Assembly (NCBI GenBank): GCA_002835675.1
Contig: PIZR01000001.1
Span: 185,494 to 249,493 of the forward strand
From: Bacillus sp. BA3
Lineage (GTDB): Bacteria; Bacillota; Bacilli; Bacillales; DSM-1321
Length of the DNA: 64,000 nucleotides
Direction of reading: 5' to 3'
Shown: piece after piece, positions 35,772-45,224 of the stretch
Layout of the letters: every line of letters starts with the position of its first letter
Numbering within the stretch: the first letter of the stretch is position 1
The notes under the pieces: model-generated
What the model was told of the DNA's origin: nothing
The model's input: the letters and a program-made list of their open reading frames with translations, nothing else
Database searches by the model: none
Translations under genes and position numbers: made by a program

Positions 35772-35800
35772 TATTATATGTTGGGGCATGAGGAATGGTG
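35772..35800 (-). promoter_or_regulatory. sigma-K promoter of cotM
   Basis: Leftward CACC (35797-35800), a 16-bp spacer and CATATAATA (35772-35780). This fits the sigma-K consensus mACm-N16-CATAnnnTA exactly, and the start codon follows at 35744. Late mother-cell expression is expected. Confidence 0.8.
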
Positions 35801-35984
35801 AATGAAAAAGTGAAATTGATGATGATAATAAGTTCTCCGAAAACGTGGTTGAAAAAAATGAAAAAGCCACCCAATGCAAAGGAACGATGGGTATGTGGGT
35901 ATAAAAGAGAATCAAAAAGTAGAAGGAATTCAATAAAAAAGTGATGACCAATTTTAATTGAGTTGGTAATTTTTTTATAAACAA

Positions 35985-36317
35985 TCAAGTTGATCGATCA
36001 TGCTATTAAAGTTAATACAACTACAAATGTCATATTAAATGTATTTTTTATATAATTCACCAAAAATAATTACGATTCTGAAGATACTCGATCTGTTTCC
36101 TCTTTAGCAAACTATGTTATAAATTCAGCAGAACCGTATATTTCTGAAATCCCACTGTTCACTTTTGGAATTTATCAAGTTGAAACTTAGTTTATTATGG
36201 ATTCACTAGATATATAGTTAGAATGTAATGATAATGGCAAAAAAATCAACGAGATCCTTCCTGTAAATAGTAATCTAGTGATTCGCGTCGTAACTTTTAG
36301 GGGAATTTTGCTTTGAA
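35985..36317. other. gene-free stretch
   Basis: AT-rich, only short broken frames. Nothing recognisable up to the hairpin at 36318. Confidence 0.5.
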
Positions 36318-36363
36318 AAAAGGATTACACAAATTAGTCCTGACTAATTTGTGTAATCCTTTT
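36318..36363 (-). terminator. long hairpin downstream of the CitMHS transporter
   Basis: Two 22-nt arms (start AAAAGGATTACACAAATT) are perfectly complementary around a 2-nt loop. It lies 150 bp beyond the leftward transporter gene and ends in a T-run on that strand. Confidence 0.75.
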
Positions 36364-36516
36364 ACATCTTTTCAATAAACACGCCTTATATTCAGTAGCA
36401 GCGACAAGATTTTGATAGAATGCTTTTATTCTTGTGTATGTACATTCTGCGTATATTTGTGTTGCAGTGAAATGGAAGATATTTGTTTCAATCAAGCTCT
36501 TATAAGGACTTTTTTT

Positions 36517-37881
36517 CTATATCGGCAATGCCCCGGTTAATGTATAAACAACTAGGTATATAAATATGATGGGCCAAGCATAAATTACATACTTTATTTG
36601 AAAGTCTATAAAGTTTGTCTCCGTAGAATCAACTAACATATATAGAGCTGGAATAACTGGTGAAATTAGACGGAATGCTTGTCCCACCATGGAAGCTACA
36701 GCTGCTTCGCTAGCAGAAATTCCATATTGGCCCATAACATCTGACATAACGCCGGCAATCCCAAAATAGAAAGCATCTTGCGGTAAAAATGTAATTGCAG
36801 GTGCTGCAATTAATGCGTAGATTGGTGCCATATTTGAGCCTAGTGATTCTGGGATCATAGCTGTAATAGATGTTGCTAAAGCGGTTGACATCCCGCTACC
36901 TGTTAAAACGCCAGAGAAAACCCCGGCAGCCAAAGTTGCCAAAGCTGGTGCTAAAGCATCTGCCGCTAAGTCATCAATTCGTTTATTAATAAGACTTGTA
37001 GACTTATAGTTTACCGTAAGGGCAATTGCTGCACCTATACCAAATAAAACACCGCCATGTGCAACATCCATCACAAGCATAACTAAAATAGCTAGCGTTA
37101 AAATCAAATTAAAAGCATATAGTTTAGGTCGCTTTAATTCAGGATCTTTTAGACGAATAGCGTTTAACATACTTTCCAATTGCTCTGGAGAAATATCTTT
37201 AGCTGTCTTAGGATCAAAGTTTAAGCGTTTTCTTTCTTTTATTCCGATAAAATAAGCCATAAAAATTGCAAATACTTCAGCAACTAGCATTCCTGGCAAT
37301 AAATCTTTAAACAATTCGCTAATACTTACACCCATTGCTGTGCTTGCAGCAATTGTTGGGCCTCCCCATGGTAACTGATTAAAAATTCCAATAGGGGTAA
37401 CGATAATTACTGCTAAATAAATTAGCTTAATATTCATTTGTTTATAAAGTTGAAGGAAAGCAGCAACACAAATGATAATAGTTGTAGTAGTATCACCATT
37501 CATAGTGACTACTGTCGCAGTTAAAACGGTTGCCATTGTAACTTTCAATGGGTCCCCTTTTGCTTTTTTTATAAAGAATTCACATAAAGGGTCAAACAAA
37601 CCGACATTAAGCATTAAACCAAAATACAACACCGCAAATAAGATAACGATAGCAGGTGAAATAACCCCAGTAGAAACCTTTCCTGTTTCTTCATCTACAC
37701 TAAATAAAATACCTTCTTTAATCCATTCAAACAGATCCAAAAAGGAAGCGCCCGTTACAAAGGTTGCAATTGTTCCAAAGACAAATGGAATAATTGTTAA
37801 TGCCCCGAAAACAGATAATTTATTTTTTGAGAGAAGTACAATGAATACAATGATCATTAATAATGCTAGGAATGTTAACAT
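36517..37881 (-). CDS. CitMHS-family citrate/dicarboxylate transporter
   Basis: A 454-residue membrane protein with about 12 helices. Family markers include VVTMNGDTTTTIIICVAAFL, NQLPWGGPTIAASTAMGVS and the repeat AAPAITFLPQDAFYFGIAGV. CitMHS proteins import metal-complexed citrate or related di- and tricarboxylates with protons. It is divergent from the two-subunit hydro-lyase genes, with matching operator dyads in both promoters, so its substrate is probably what that enzyme uses (tartrate, malate or fumarate) or citrate. ATG with GGGAGC. A long leader of about 430 nt separates it from its promoter. Confidence 0.85.
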   Translation of the reverse strand: MLTFLALLMIIVFIVLLSKNKLSVFGALTIIPFVFGTIATFVTGASFLDLFEWIKEGILFSVDEETGKVSTGVISPAIVILFAVLYFGLMLNVGLFDPLCEFFIKKAKGDPLKVTMATVLTATVVTMNGDTTTTIIICVAAFLQLYKQMNIKLIYLAVIIVTPIGIFNQLPWGGPTIAASTAMGVSISELFKDLLPGMLVAEVFAIFMAYFIGIKERKRLNFDPKTAKDISPEQLESMLNAIRLKDPELKRPKLYAFNLILTLAILVMLVMDVAHGGVLFGIGAAIALTVNYKSTSLINKRIDDLAADALAPALATLAAGVFSGVLTGSGMSTALATSITAMIPESLGSNMAPIYALIAAPAITFLPQDAFYFGIAGVMSDVMGQYGISASEAAVASMVGQAFRLISPVIPALYMLVDSTETNFIDFQIKYVIYAWPIIFIYLVVYTLTGALPI

Positions 37882-38311
37882 ACAAACCAGCTCCCGTATA
37901 AAGTATGAACCTAAGTTTTTTGTAATTTTAAATAGTTAAGTATATGACTACGAATTTAAGCTTTGAATATATTTATCTTTTATCCAGAACCTTATCAGAA
38001 GGGCCTTTAAATGAGGTTCTAGGTTCTTTTTCATTTATTTGATGAAACTAACTCGCTAGCAATGGAAGCGTATACAAAAATGTTCATCACTTATGATAAT
38101 ACGAAAAAACAAATCGTGGATGTAGGAGAATACATTGGTAGGGCAATGTTATTAAACGTTCTCTTTTTTTACGTACACCCCCATTTCTTTAATCTTTGAG
38201 TGACAGGACTTTTTTTCTGAAATCTAAGTTCTCCAGATTAAGAATGATTACAAATGGAAATTTTGCTCGAAAGCGCAACCAATAATATCACTCCTTGTAT
38301 TTCTAAATTTG

Positions 38312-38341
38312 ATTGTATGTTAATGTATACGTTAATGTCAA
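38312..38341 (-). promoter_or_regulatory. leftward promoter with internal operator (CitMHS gene)
   Basis: Leftward TTGACA (38336-38341), 18 bp, TACAAT (38312-38317). The spacer holds the dyad TTAATGTATACGTTAA (38320-38335) centred on GTATAC, the kind of site bound by GntR-FCD regulators. Confidence 0.65.
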
Positions 38342-38466
38342 CTTAATTTTTAGAATATTCAACCTTTTTAATATGAGATTTATAAAATAATGTAGAAAAT
38401 ACATTATGTAGTGAAGGAGTTACGTTTTTGCCTAGAAATTAATTTTAATAATATGAAATAAAACCA

Positions 38467-38495
38467 TTGACTTTAATGTATACGTTATTTAATAA
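38467..38495 (+). promoter_or_regulatory. rightward promoter with internal operator (ttdAB)
   Basis: TTGACT (38467-38472), 17 bp, TAATAA (38490-38495). The spacer contains TTTAATGTATACGTTATT, nearly the same dyad (GTATAC at 38478-38483) as in the divergent promoter. Confidence 0.6.
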
Positions 38496-38566
38496 TTAAC
38501 TCATAAGATATTTACATTACTCTGGTTCACATGAAAGAGATGTGAATAGTGGTAGGAGAGCTAGCA

Positions 38567-38814
38567 ATGAAGGAACAACCTTTTTTCGCATCTATCCCTG
38601 ATGAAGAAATTTGATTCCTCCCTTTGAGGTTGTGGGTATATCGAAAATGGGCATATGGTGGATGGTAAGGGATTTAGAAAAGCTTTACTTAGCAATTGAT
38701 ATAGCTGGAGCCGGAGTTTTGTGTCAGAATATTCTTACATTGAGCTTTGAAGACAGTTATCGATTTTCTTCTCTTTCTACACAAAATATTAAAGATAAAA
38801 AAAGGAGAGTTATT
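38567..38814 (+). other. leader of ttdAB with a possible broken first gene
   Basis: TAGGAGAGC followed by ATG (38567) opens only 15 codons (MKEQPFFASIPDEEI) and stops at 38614. The DNA up to the ttdA start is then open in another frame (from 38611) without a known family. It could be the remains of a small first gene of the operon, or an untranslated leader. Confidence 0.35.
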
Positions 38815-39726
38815 ATGAGTGTTATTATGGAAAAGTTACAGCAAAAAGATAAGATGACTGATTTGATGGCGAGGTTTGTCTCCCTTGTCAGCTACAAACT
38901 TCCCGATGATGTGGAAAATAAACTGAAAGAACTAAGTGAAGAGGAAGATAATAAGCTTGCAAAAATCATTTACAAAACCATGTTTGATAATCAAAAGCTG
39001 GCTTATGAGTTAAAGAGACCTTCATGTCAGGATACAGGTGTTCTCCAGTTTTTTGTTAAGTGCGGACAGAACTTCCCCCTGATTGGACAGTTAGATAGTA
39101 TTCTGAGGGATAGTGTGTATAAGTCAACTCAAGAAACTCCATTGCGACACAATTCTGTAGAAACATTTGATGAGTACAATACAGGAAAGAACATCGGTGA
39201 CGGTTCACCAAGCATCTTCTGGGAAATTGCAGAAGACAGTGATAAAGTGGAAATCTATACTTATATGGCAGGAGGAGGTTGTACCCTTCCTGGAGTGGCG
39301 ACGGTTTTAATGCCGGGTGAAGGCTATGAAGGCGTGGTAAAGTTTGTTCTCGATCGGATGACTAGTTATGGAATTAATGCCTGTCCTCCACTTCTTGTTG
39401 GTGTAGGCGTCGGTACTTCTGTAGAAACAGCAGCTATGAACTCTAAAAAAGCTCTTATGAGACCTGTTGGAAGTCGTAATGAAAATGAAAATGCTGCTAA
39501 GATGGAAAAGCTTCTTGAAGATGGAATTAACGCTATTGGCCTTGGACCTCAGGGGCTTAAGGGATCTAAATCTGTCATGGGTGTAAATGTTGTGAATACG
39601 GCAAGGCATCCTTCTACTATTGGTGTGGCAATTAATACAGGGTGCTGGTCCCATAGAAGAGGAAAGATCACCTTTGACAGTAATTTGAACTATGAAATTA
39701 GTACTCACGAGGGGGTAACACTATGA
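38815..39726 (+). CDS. ttdA: class I Fe-S hydro-lyase alpha subunit (L-tartrate dehydratase / fumarase type)
   Basis: A 303-residue protein homologous to TtdA and to the N-terminal half of class I fumarases. The three cysteines for the [4Fe-4S] cluster are visible in [22 protein letters not shown] and [12 protein letters not shown]. The enzyme removes water from L-tartrate (to oxaloacetate) or malate (to fumarate). The start is the ATG at 38815, right after AAAGGAGAG; the open frame extends to 38611 without homology. It overlaps the beta-subunit gene by ATGA. Substrate choice between tartrate and malate/fumarate cannot be settled from sequence. Confidence 0.87.
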   Translation: MSVIMEKLQQKDKMTDLMARFVSLVSYKLPDDVENKLKELSEEEDNKLAKIIYKTMFDNQKLAYELKRPSCQDTGVLQFFVKCGQNFPLIGQLDSILRDSVYKSTQETPLRHNSVETFDEYNTGKNIGDGSPSIFWEIAEDSDKVEIYTYMAGGGCTLPGVATVLMPGEGYEGVVKFVLDRMTSYGINACPPLLVGVGVGTSVETAAMNSKKALMRPVGSRNENENAAKMEKLLEDGINAIGLGPQGLKGSKSVMGVNVVNTARHPSTIGVAINTGCWSHRRGKITFDSNLNYEISTHEGVTL

Positions 39727-40334
39727 GTAAAAAAGTATTAACCACACCTATAAAAGATGAGGATCTTAAGGACATAAGAATTGGAGACATTATCTACCTA
39801 TCAGGTACACTGGTTACTTGCAGAGATGTTGCCCACAGGAGACTTATAGAAGAGAAGATCCCTTTACCTGTAGATCTTAAGGGCAAAGCCATATTTCATG
39901 CAGGTCCCATTGTTAGAGACCTTGGAAAGGAACAGTACGAAATTGTTTCTATTGGTCCAACAACGAGTATGAGAATGGAAAAATTCGAAAAGGAATTTAT
40001 CGAAGAAACAGGTGTTAAACTTATTGTTGGAAAAGGTGGAATGGGGAAGAATACTGAAGAAGGATGCAAGAATCATAAAGCGCTGCATCTCGTCTATCCA
40101 GCCGGAAATGCAGTTTATGCGGCAACAAAGGTCGAACAGATCAGAGAAGTACACTGGAAAGACCTTGGGATGCCAGAATCTCTTTGGGTATGTGAAGTGA
40201 ATGAGTTCGGTCCTCTTATCGTTTCCATTGATACAGAAGGAAATAACATCTTTGAAGAAAATAAGGTGGAGTTCAATAAAAAGAAGGAAGAACAATATGA
40301 GTTAATCAGTAAACAAGTAAGATTCATCAAGTAA
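39723..40334 (+). CDS. ttdB: class I Fe-S hydro-lyase beta subunit (L-tartrate dehydratase / fumarase type)
   Basis: A 203-residue TtdB / fumarase C-terminal-domain protein: [29 protein letters not shown], then [31 protein letters not shown] and [14 protein letters not shown]. It supplies substrate-binding residues to the alpha subunit. Its start overlaps the alpha-subunit stop (ATGA at 39723-39726), so the two are made together. A strong terminator follows. Confidence 0.87.
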   Translation: MSKKVLTTPIKDEDLKDIRIGDIIYLSGTLVTCRDVAHRRLIEEKIPLPVDLKGKAIFHAGPIVRDLGKEQYEIVSIGPTTSMRMEKFEKEFIEETGVKLIVGKGGMGKNTEEGCKNHKALHLVYPAGNAVYAATKVEQIREVHWKDLGMPESLWVCEVNEFGPLIVSIDTEGNNIFEENKVEFNKKKEEQYELISKQVRFIK

Positions 40335-40369
40335 GTTATGGAGTAAGATTCTATCATTATTAATAAATT

Positions 40370-40410
40370 AAGGCTGTAGAGATTTCACAGAAATCAACTA
40401 CAGCCTTTTT
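40370..40410 (+). terminator. terminator of ttdAB
   Basis: AAGGCTGTAG pairs perfectly with CTACAGCCTT, then TTTT. Confidence 0.9.
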
Positions 40411-40500
40411 TAATATTACGGAATTTCCATAATGGGTTAGTTTATGATGATAAACCAAATATCAAAACTGATTTATCAATATTAAGTACGACTGTCTAAA

Positions 40501-41322
40501 TCATGGAAAAGTCTCGTTATTTCCCGTTTCTTCCGGTAATGGAGGCATAGATTGAAGAGCATCTAGAATTTCGTTGCGCGCTCTATAGCGATGAGATTGC
40601 AACATAGTTCTTACAGCTTCAGGCTCGCCTGCTCGCATGACTGCTAAAATCGCCTTATGTTCAGTCACTGATCGTGTTGGCTTTGGTCGAAGCCCAATTG
40701 TGTATAAGCGTGCGCGATAGAGTTGGTCAGACTGACTATCAACAATCCCTCTAAGGCGTGGGTTTTGAGCTAGATCAACAATATAATTATGAAATTGATC
40801 ATCGAGTTCTGTCCATGCAAGTAGATCGTTTAGTTCTAGTGCCTTTTCTTGTTCTTCAATCAGATGTTCAAGTTGGTTTAACTCTTGGTGAGTAGCACGA
40901 CCGGTAGCGAGTCTGCCAGCAACACCATCGAGCGCTTCCACCACTTCATAAATCTGTTGAAGATCATCTGCTACAAGTGGTGCAACAATAAAACCACGAC
41001 GCGGTATGAGCCGTACCCAGCCTTCCGTTTCCAAACGGACAAGTGATTCACGTACAGGTGTCCTGCTCATGCCCAGGATTTCTGCCATTTCCCTCTCTAG
41101 TACAGTCTGTCCAGGCGGCAATTGAAGGTGGCGAATCGCATGTCGAACAGCTAGATAAGCACGTTGTGGCAATCGTGACTCTCCATTTAAATCTAAATTA
41201 GATAAAAATGAACGAACAGCTAGAGAAAGGTCAGACTGATCTAGTCTTTTAACATTAGAATCAGGTGTTTGAGGTGTTTTTTGATTATTCATTTCCTTAT
41301 CACTCATCCCGACAAATTTCAA
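40501..41322 (-). CDS. GntR-family regulator, FadR subfamily with FCD domain
   Basis: A 273-residue protein. A charged N-terminal extension is followed by a GntR winged helix at about residues 50-115 (AVRHAIRHLQLPPGQTVLER, MSRTPVRESLVRLETEGWV) and an FCD domain at 120-255, whose metal/acid-binding His and Asp lie in LDDQFHNYIVDLAQNP and SVTEHKAI. It is the natural candidate for the GTATAC dyads in the divergent ttdAB / CitMHS promoters. The start is uncertain: TTG at 41322, or ATG codons five and ten residues later. Its own upstream region carries TTATGTAATACATAA (41333-41347 region), a possible auto-operator. Confidence 0.83.
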   Translation of the reverse strand: MKFVGMSDKEMNNQKTPQTPDSNVKRLDQSDLSLAVRSFLSNLDLNGESRLPQRAYLAVRHAIRHLQLPPGQTVLEREMAEILGMSRTPVRESLVRLETEGWVRLIPRRGFIVAPLVADDLQQIYEVVEALDGVAGRLATGRATHQELNQLEHLIEEQEKALELNDLLAWTELDDQFHNYIVDLAQNPRLRGIVDSQSDQLYRARLYTIGLRPKPTRSVTEHKAILAVMRAGEPEAVRTMLQSHRYRARNEILDALQSMPPLPEETGNNETFP

Positions 41323-41349
41323 ATTTTATGTAATACATAACCAAATAAT

Positions 41350-42087
41350 GTTGAGTAGGTTATGATTAACAAGGTTATATTATGACTTTACAAGTAAATC
41401 ATAACAGAAAAACAATCACTCTCTCAATTGGTAAAATTGAAAAACAGATAATCTTGGTAAAGGTCATAAGTGATGATTATCTTATTATTCACAAAAAAGC
41501 ACTCTATATCCAGAGGATTTGAGGGGGCTTTCGTTAAACAACGGGGTTGCTGCGGCAGCCCCTTTTCTTAATCGACACATAGTTTATATAAATTGTTCAT
41601 CAAACATATACTAAGAGAGATACTAAAAAGTGAAAGAACGAGATATTAGGTCTTAACAGGATGGTCCGATCGATTGAACCAGTTATGTGGCTTGGGTGAA
41701 TCTTGGATTCAGCGCTGGAAAAATCAGTCTGCGAATGCCCCTACGTTAAAAAATCCTGGAATGGAGATTGAGCTCTTTATTTAATACACTCGTAAGCCAA
41801 GTTTCATTAAATATTACACTTGCCCATCCTTAGCTGGATAGGCTTTTCAAATTTCTTTATACACCATGATAAAATCAAAATCATGATTTGTGAGTAGAGG
41901 TAATCTATAATATGGAAAAAACCTACTTTTTAAAATCGTTAGAAAACCAATCGGAGTTTGTTTGAAATTCAAAAATGAATTATGGGCATTTCGATGAATC
42001 CTCTACAGAAAGGCATTATTAGTGTATAAAATTCATAAATGAATTGAGTTGTACGTAAAATCTTGCTGTTTTACTCCTTTATAGGAC
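41350..42087. other. gene-free stretch before the acyl-CoA island
   Basis: Only decayed or short frames. One piece at about 41650-41780 reads GESWIQRWKNQSANAPTLK but has no start and no family I know. An orphan terminator lies at 41543-41566. Confidence 0.45.
41543..41566 (+). terminator. orphan terminator
   Basis: GGGGTTGC pairs with GCAGCCCC over a TGCG tetraloop, then TTTTC. No rightward gene ends here, so it closes either an unseen small RNA or a lost gene. Confidence 0.65.
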
Positions 42088-42116
42088 TTGGCATGCAAGT
42101 TGCATAATCATATAAG
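42088..42116 (+). promoter_or_regulatory. promoter of the acyl-CoA island with palindromic operator
   Basis: TTGGCA (42088-42093), 17 bp, TATAAG (42111-42116). The spacer contains the perfect palindrome ATGCAAGTTGCAT (42093-42105), well placed for a repressor. Confidence 0.6.
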
Positions 42117-42165
42117 TATAAAATAAACATGCACGATATGAAATTCGTTTATGTGTGGAGGGATA

Positions 42166-43767
42166 ATGGTGCGAAAAACGATAAATAAACCATGGGAGCA
42201 ATGGTATGTTGAAAGTATGAAATCTATGAAGCTACCGGAAATATCCGTCTATTCACTGCTTGATATAACAGCAAGTAAGTTTCCACACCATACAGCCATC
42301 ATTTATGAAGACCAGTCAATGGATTATAAGAATTTAAAATTGCAGGTAGACAAACTTGCTGGTAAATGGAGAGAAATGGGCTTTGTTAAAGGTGAACGAA
42401 TTGGCCTGATGATGGCCAACCATCCTTATTTCATTATCAGTTATTACGCTGCCCAGGCACTAGGCCTGTTGGTTGTACAAATTAATCCCATGTATAAACC
42501 GCGGGAACTATTGCAAATTTTAATAGACTCAAATACAAAGAATATCGTATTTGACAATACGGCCGCAGTTACAATCGAAGAAACGAAAGCGATATTTGAA
42601 TTTGATGTTTGCATTGATACGGAAAAAGATCAAAACGGCTCTTATTCCCTTCAAACGATGATTAAGACCGGTGACGCCATTAAGAAGCCCGTAATGATAA
42701 GCCCGCATGAAGATACTGCAGTCATCCAATATACTGGCGGCACCACTGGGAAAATGAAGGGTGTCATGCTCACTCACCATAATTTAACCTCCAATGTCGT
42801 GCAGAGCTTTGAAATGTATGGGGATTCCTTGAAACCTGGCGAAGAAATCGTTTTGGCAGCTACGCCCCTTTACCATGTTTATGCCATGACAAGTGCAATG
42901 AATCTAGGTATCTATATTGGAGCTGCCATCCTCTTATTTCCTAAATTCGAACTTGAAGAAGTACTTGCAAAAATAAAAATGCATCGTCCGACATTCTTTC
43001 CAGGAGTTCCAAAAATGTATAATGCATTTGTCAATCATCCTGGAATTGAAAACTATGGACTGAATTGTTTAAAAAGTTGTTCTTGTGGATCGGCGCCCCT
43101 GCCAGTTGAAGTAATTAAGCGATTCGAGGAGCTGACCGGTGCCAAAATCGGAGAGGGTTTCGGTTTGTCGGAGGCCTCACCATCCACTCATCGTAATCCG
43201 CCTTTCGGAAAAAGGAAAATAGGAAGCATTGGCATCCCTTTTCCAGGCACTGACTGTATGATCATTGACGATGAAAATAATGAAGTGCCTAACACATGCG
43301 TTGGGGAGTTGCTCATAAAAGGTCCGCAAATCATGAAGGGTTATTGGAATAACGAAGCCGAAACCAAAAAGGCCTTACAGAATGACTGGCTATATACTGG
43401 CGATCTTGCTGTGATGGATGACGAAGGTTATTTCTATATCGTCGGCAGGAAAAAAGAAATGATCATCGTCGGCGGATTCAATATTTACCCGCAGGAGGTA
43501 GAAGGGGTTCTGTATGAACATCCAGCAGTTAAAGAGGCAGCTGTGGTGGGCATCCCCCATAAAGAAAAAGGCGAAATAGTAAAAGCATTCATCGTCCCTA
43601 AAGAAAGCGCTTCCGTGGATATTGAAGAAATAGAAGGATATTGTTATTCCCAATTGACGCCTTATAAGGTACCAAAAGTATTTGAATTGAGACAAGAACT
43701 TCCGCGAAATACAGTGGGAAAACTTTTAAAAAGATTGTTAGTTAAAGAGGAATTAGAAAAGGATTGA
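42166..43767 (+). CDS. acyl-CoA synthetase (AMP-forming), FadD-like, first copy
   Basis: About 533 residues of the ANL adenylating family. Motifs in order: A3 loop IQYTGGTTGKMKGVMLTHHN, A5 EGFGLSEASPSTHRNP, A7 WLYTGDLAVMDDEGYF, hinge IVGRKKEMIIVGGFNIYP and catalytic Lys near PRNTVGKLLKR. It activates a carboxylic acid to its CoA thioester. Chain length is not predictable. The ATG at 42166 follows GTGGAGGG; the frame opens at 42151. It heads an island of acyl-CoA enzymes and is similar throughout to the second synthetase at 49501, so the two are paralogues. Confidence 0.9.
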   Translation: MVRKTINKPWEQWYVESMKSMKLPEISVYSLLDITASKFPHHTAIIYEDQSMDYKNLKLQVDKLAGKWREMGFVKGERIGLMMANHPYFIISYYAAQALGLLVVQINPMYKPRELLQILIDSNTKNIVFDNTAAVTIEETKAIFEFDVCIDTEKDQNGSYSLQTMIKTGDAIKKPVMISPHEDTAVIQYTGGTTGKMKGVMLTHHNLTSNVVQSFEMYGDSLKPGEEIVLAATPLYHVYAMTSAMNLGIYIGAAILLFPKFELEEVLAKIKMHRPTFFPGVPKMYNAFVNHPGIENYGLNCLKSCSCGSAPLPVEVIKRFEELTGAKIGEGFGLSEASPSTHRNPPFGKRKIGSIGIPFPGTDCMIIDDENNEVPNTCVGELLIKGPQIMKGYWNNEAETKKALQNDWLYTGDLAVMDDEGYFYIVGRKKEMIIVGGFNIYPQEVEGVLYEHPAVKEAAVVGIPHKEKGEIVKAFIVPKESASVDIEEIEGYCYSQLTPYKVPKVFELRQELPRNTVGKLLKRLLVKEELEKD

Positions 43768-43860
43768 AAGAGGGGGAATGTGGTTCCAACATATAAGTTG
43801 AAGCTTACGTTGGAAGGCATGCCAGATTGTGAACAAAAATAATGAAGAGGAGGGATTCAT

Positions 43861-45129
43861 ATGCGTTGGGTTGTTCTCATTCTATTATTCTTTGGAGCCG
43901 TCATCAATTTTGCAGATAAATCGATCGTAGGTCTCGCAGCTGTTCCCATCATGAAGGAATTCGATCTTACCTATGCGGAGTGGGGTCTTGTTGGAAGCAG
44001 TTATTATTGGCTCTACCCAGTAACAGGGATTTTTGGGGCAGCATGGGCCGATCGGCTGGGGGCTAAAAAGGTACTGGGATTCATCATGCTGACATGGACC
44101 GTTTTGCAATTCGGGGTCTTAGCCATCACTGCTCTTCCATTATTAATTCTATACAGGATTTTGCTGGGAGCATTCGAAGGGCCTTATAGCCCGATTGCTT
44201 ACAGTCATGCCGATAAGTGGTTTCCGCCGAAACTGAAAGGCTTTGCCAATTCGGTGGTGGTTGGCGGAGGGACCGTTGGTGCGATGATCGTGGCACCGAT
44301 CCTCGTTTCCTTAATTACGATATTCGGCTGGAAGGTTGCCTTTGCAGCACTTGGTGCAGCAAGCCTTGTTTGGTTCTTCCTCTTTCAATTTTTAACAAAA
44401 GAAAATCCAGTTGAAGTATATGAAAACGTACAAAAGAAAAAGAAACAAAAACTTGAAAAAATAAAAGTGAAAGACTTTTTGCTGCTACTGGCCTCACCTA
44501 CTGCTTTGTTTACTACACTAGCTTATTTTTCAACATATATTTTAGTTGTTTGGTTTTCAGTTTGGCTCCCGATTTATTTAGTGGAAGCCGTAAAAATGAC
44601 TCCAGGTCAAATGGGAACAAGTGTTGCGATAATCGGAATCGTTTCCGTATGTATTTATATGGGTGTTTCGATGGCGTCCGATCATTTATTCAAGAAGAAT
44701 CAGAATTGGCGATCATCAAGGGTATTCGTCGTCGCGGGCGCCATGATTCTTGGTGCATTGTTCTTTTCCTCAATCATGGTATTTCAAAATCCAATCTGGG
44801 TGATAGTCGCCATGTGTTTAGCAAAGGGCCTTACATATGCCATTTTACCGATCGGACCAACGATCATGATCAATGAAATGCAGGAGCGGGGGGGATTGAT
44901 GACAAGCATCTTAACATCATCAGGAAATCTAGCGGGAATTGTTGCACCTCTATTAACTGGCTATATCATAAGTCTAGCTGGAGGAAATCAACTATTGGGT
45001 TATAATCTATCGATATTGTTCATGGCCATCCTTGTCCTGGCTTTTGGCATCCTGTTTGCCATATTCGTTAAACCGGCCGGGAAACTTAAAAATAAAAGTT
45101 CTGATAATTTTGACCTTAAGTCCTCATAA
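43861..45129 (+). CDS. MFS transporter, anion:cation symporter (ACS) type
   Basis: A 422-residue, 12-helix major facilitator protein. The loop 2-3 motif appears as GAAWADRLGAKKVLG, and DKSIVGLAAVPIMKEF at the end of helix 1 is typical of the organic-anion carriers (hexuronate, phthalate, 4-hydroxyphenylacetate). It sits 93 bp after the first acyl-CoA synthetase and before a thiolase, so it probably imports the carboxylic acid which the synthetases activate. AGAGGAGGG ribosome site. Confidence 0.85.
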   Translation: MRWVVLILLFFGAVINFADKSIVGLAAVPIMKEFDLTYAEWGLVGSSYYWLYPVTGIFGAAWADRLGAKKVLGFIMLTWTVLQFGVLAITALPLLILYRILLGAFEGPYSPIAYSHADKWFPPKLKGFANSVVVGGGTVGAMIVAPILVSLITIFGWKVAFAALGAASLVWFFLFQFLTKENPVEVYENVQKKKKQKLEKIKVKDFLLLLASPTALFTTLAYFSTYILVVWFSVWLPIYLVEAVKMTPGQMGTSVAIIGIVSVCIYMGVSMASDHLFKKNQNWRSSRVFVVAGAMILGALFFSSIMVFQNPIWVIVAMCLAKGLTYAILPIGPTIMINEMQERGGLMTSILTSSGNLAGIVAPLLTGYIISLAGGNQLLGYNLSILFMAILVLAFGILFAIFVKPAGKLKNKSSDNFDLKSS

Positions 45130-45224
45130 GCAGGGTCGAACCTGCTTACATTCAATGAAACTAGTGAAGAGAAGGAATGCCTTCAAATAATGGAGTGAAT
45201 AAAAGGAAAAGGAGCGGATGGGAC

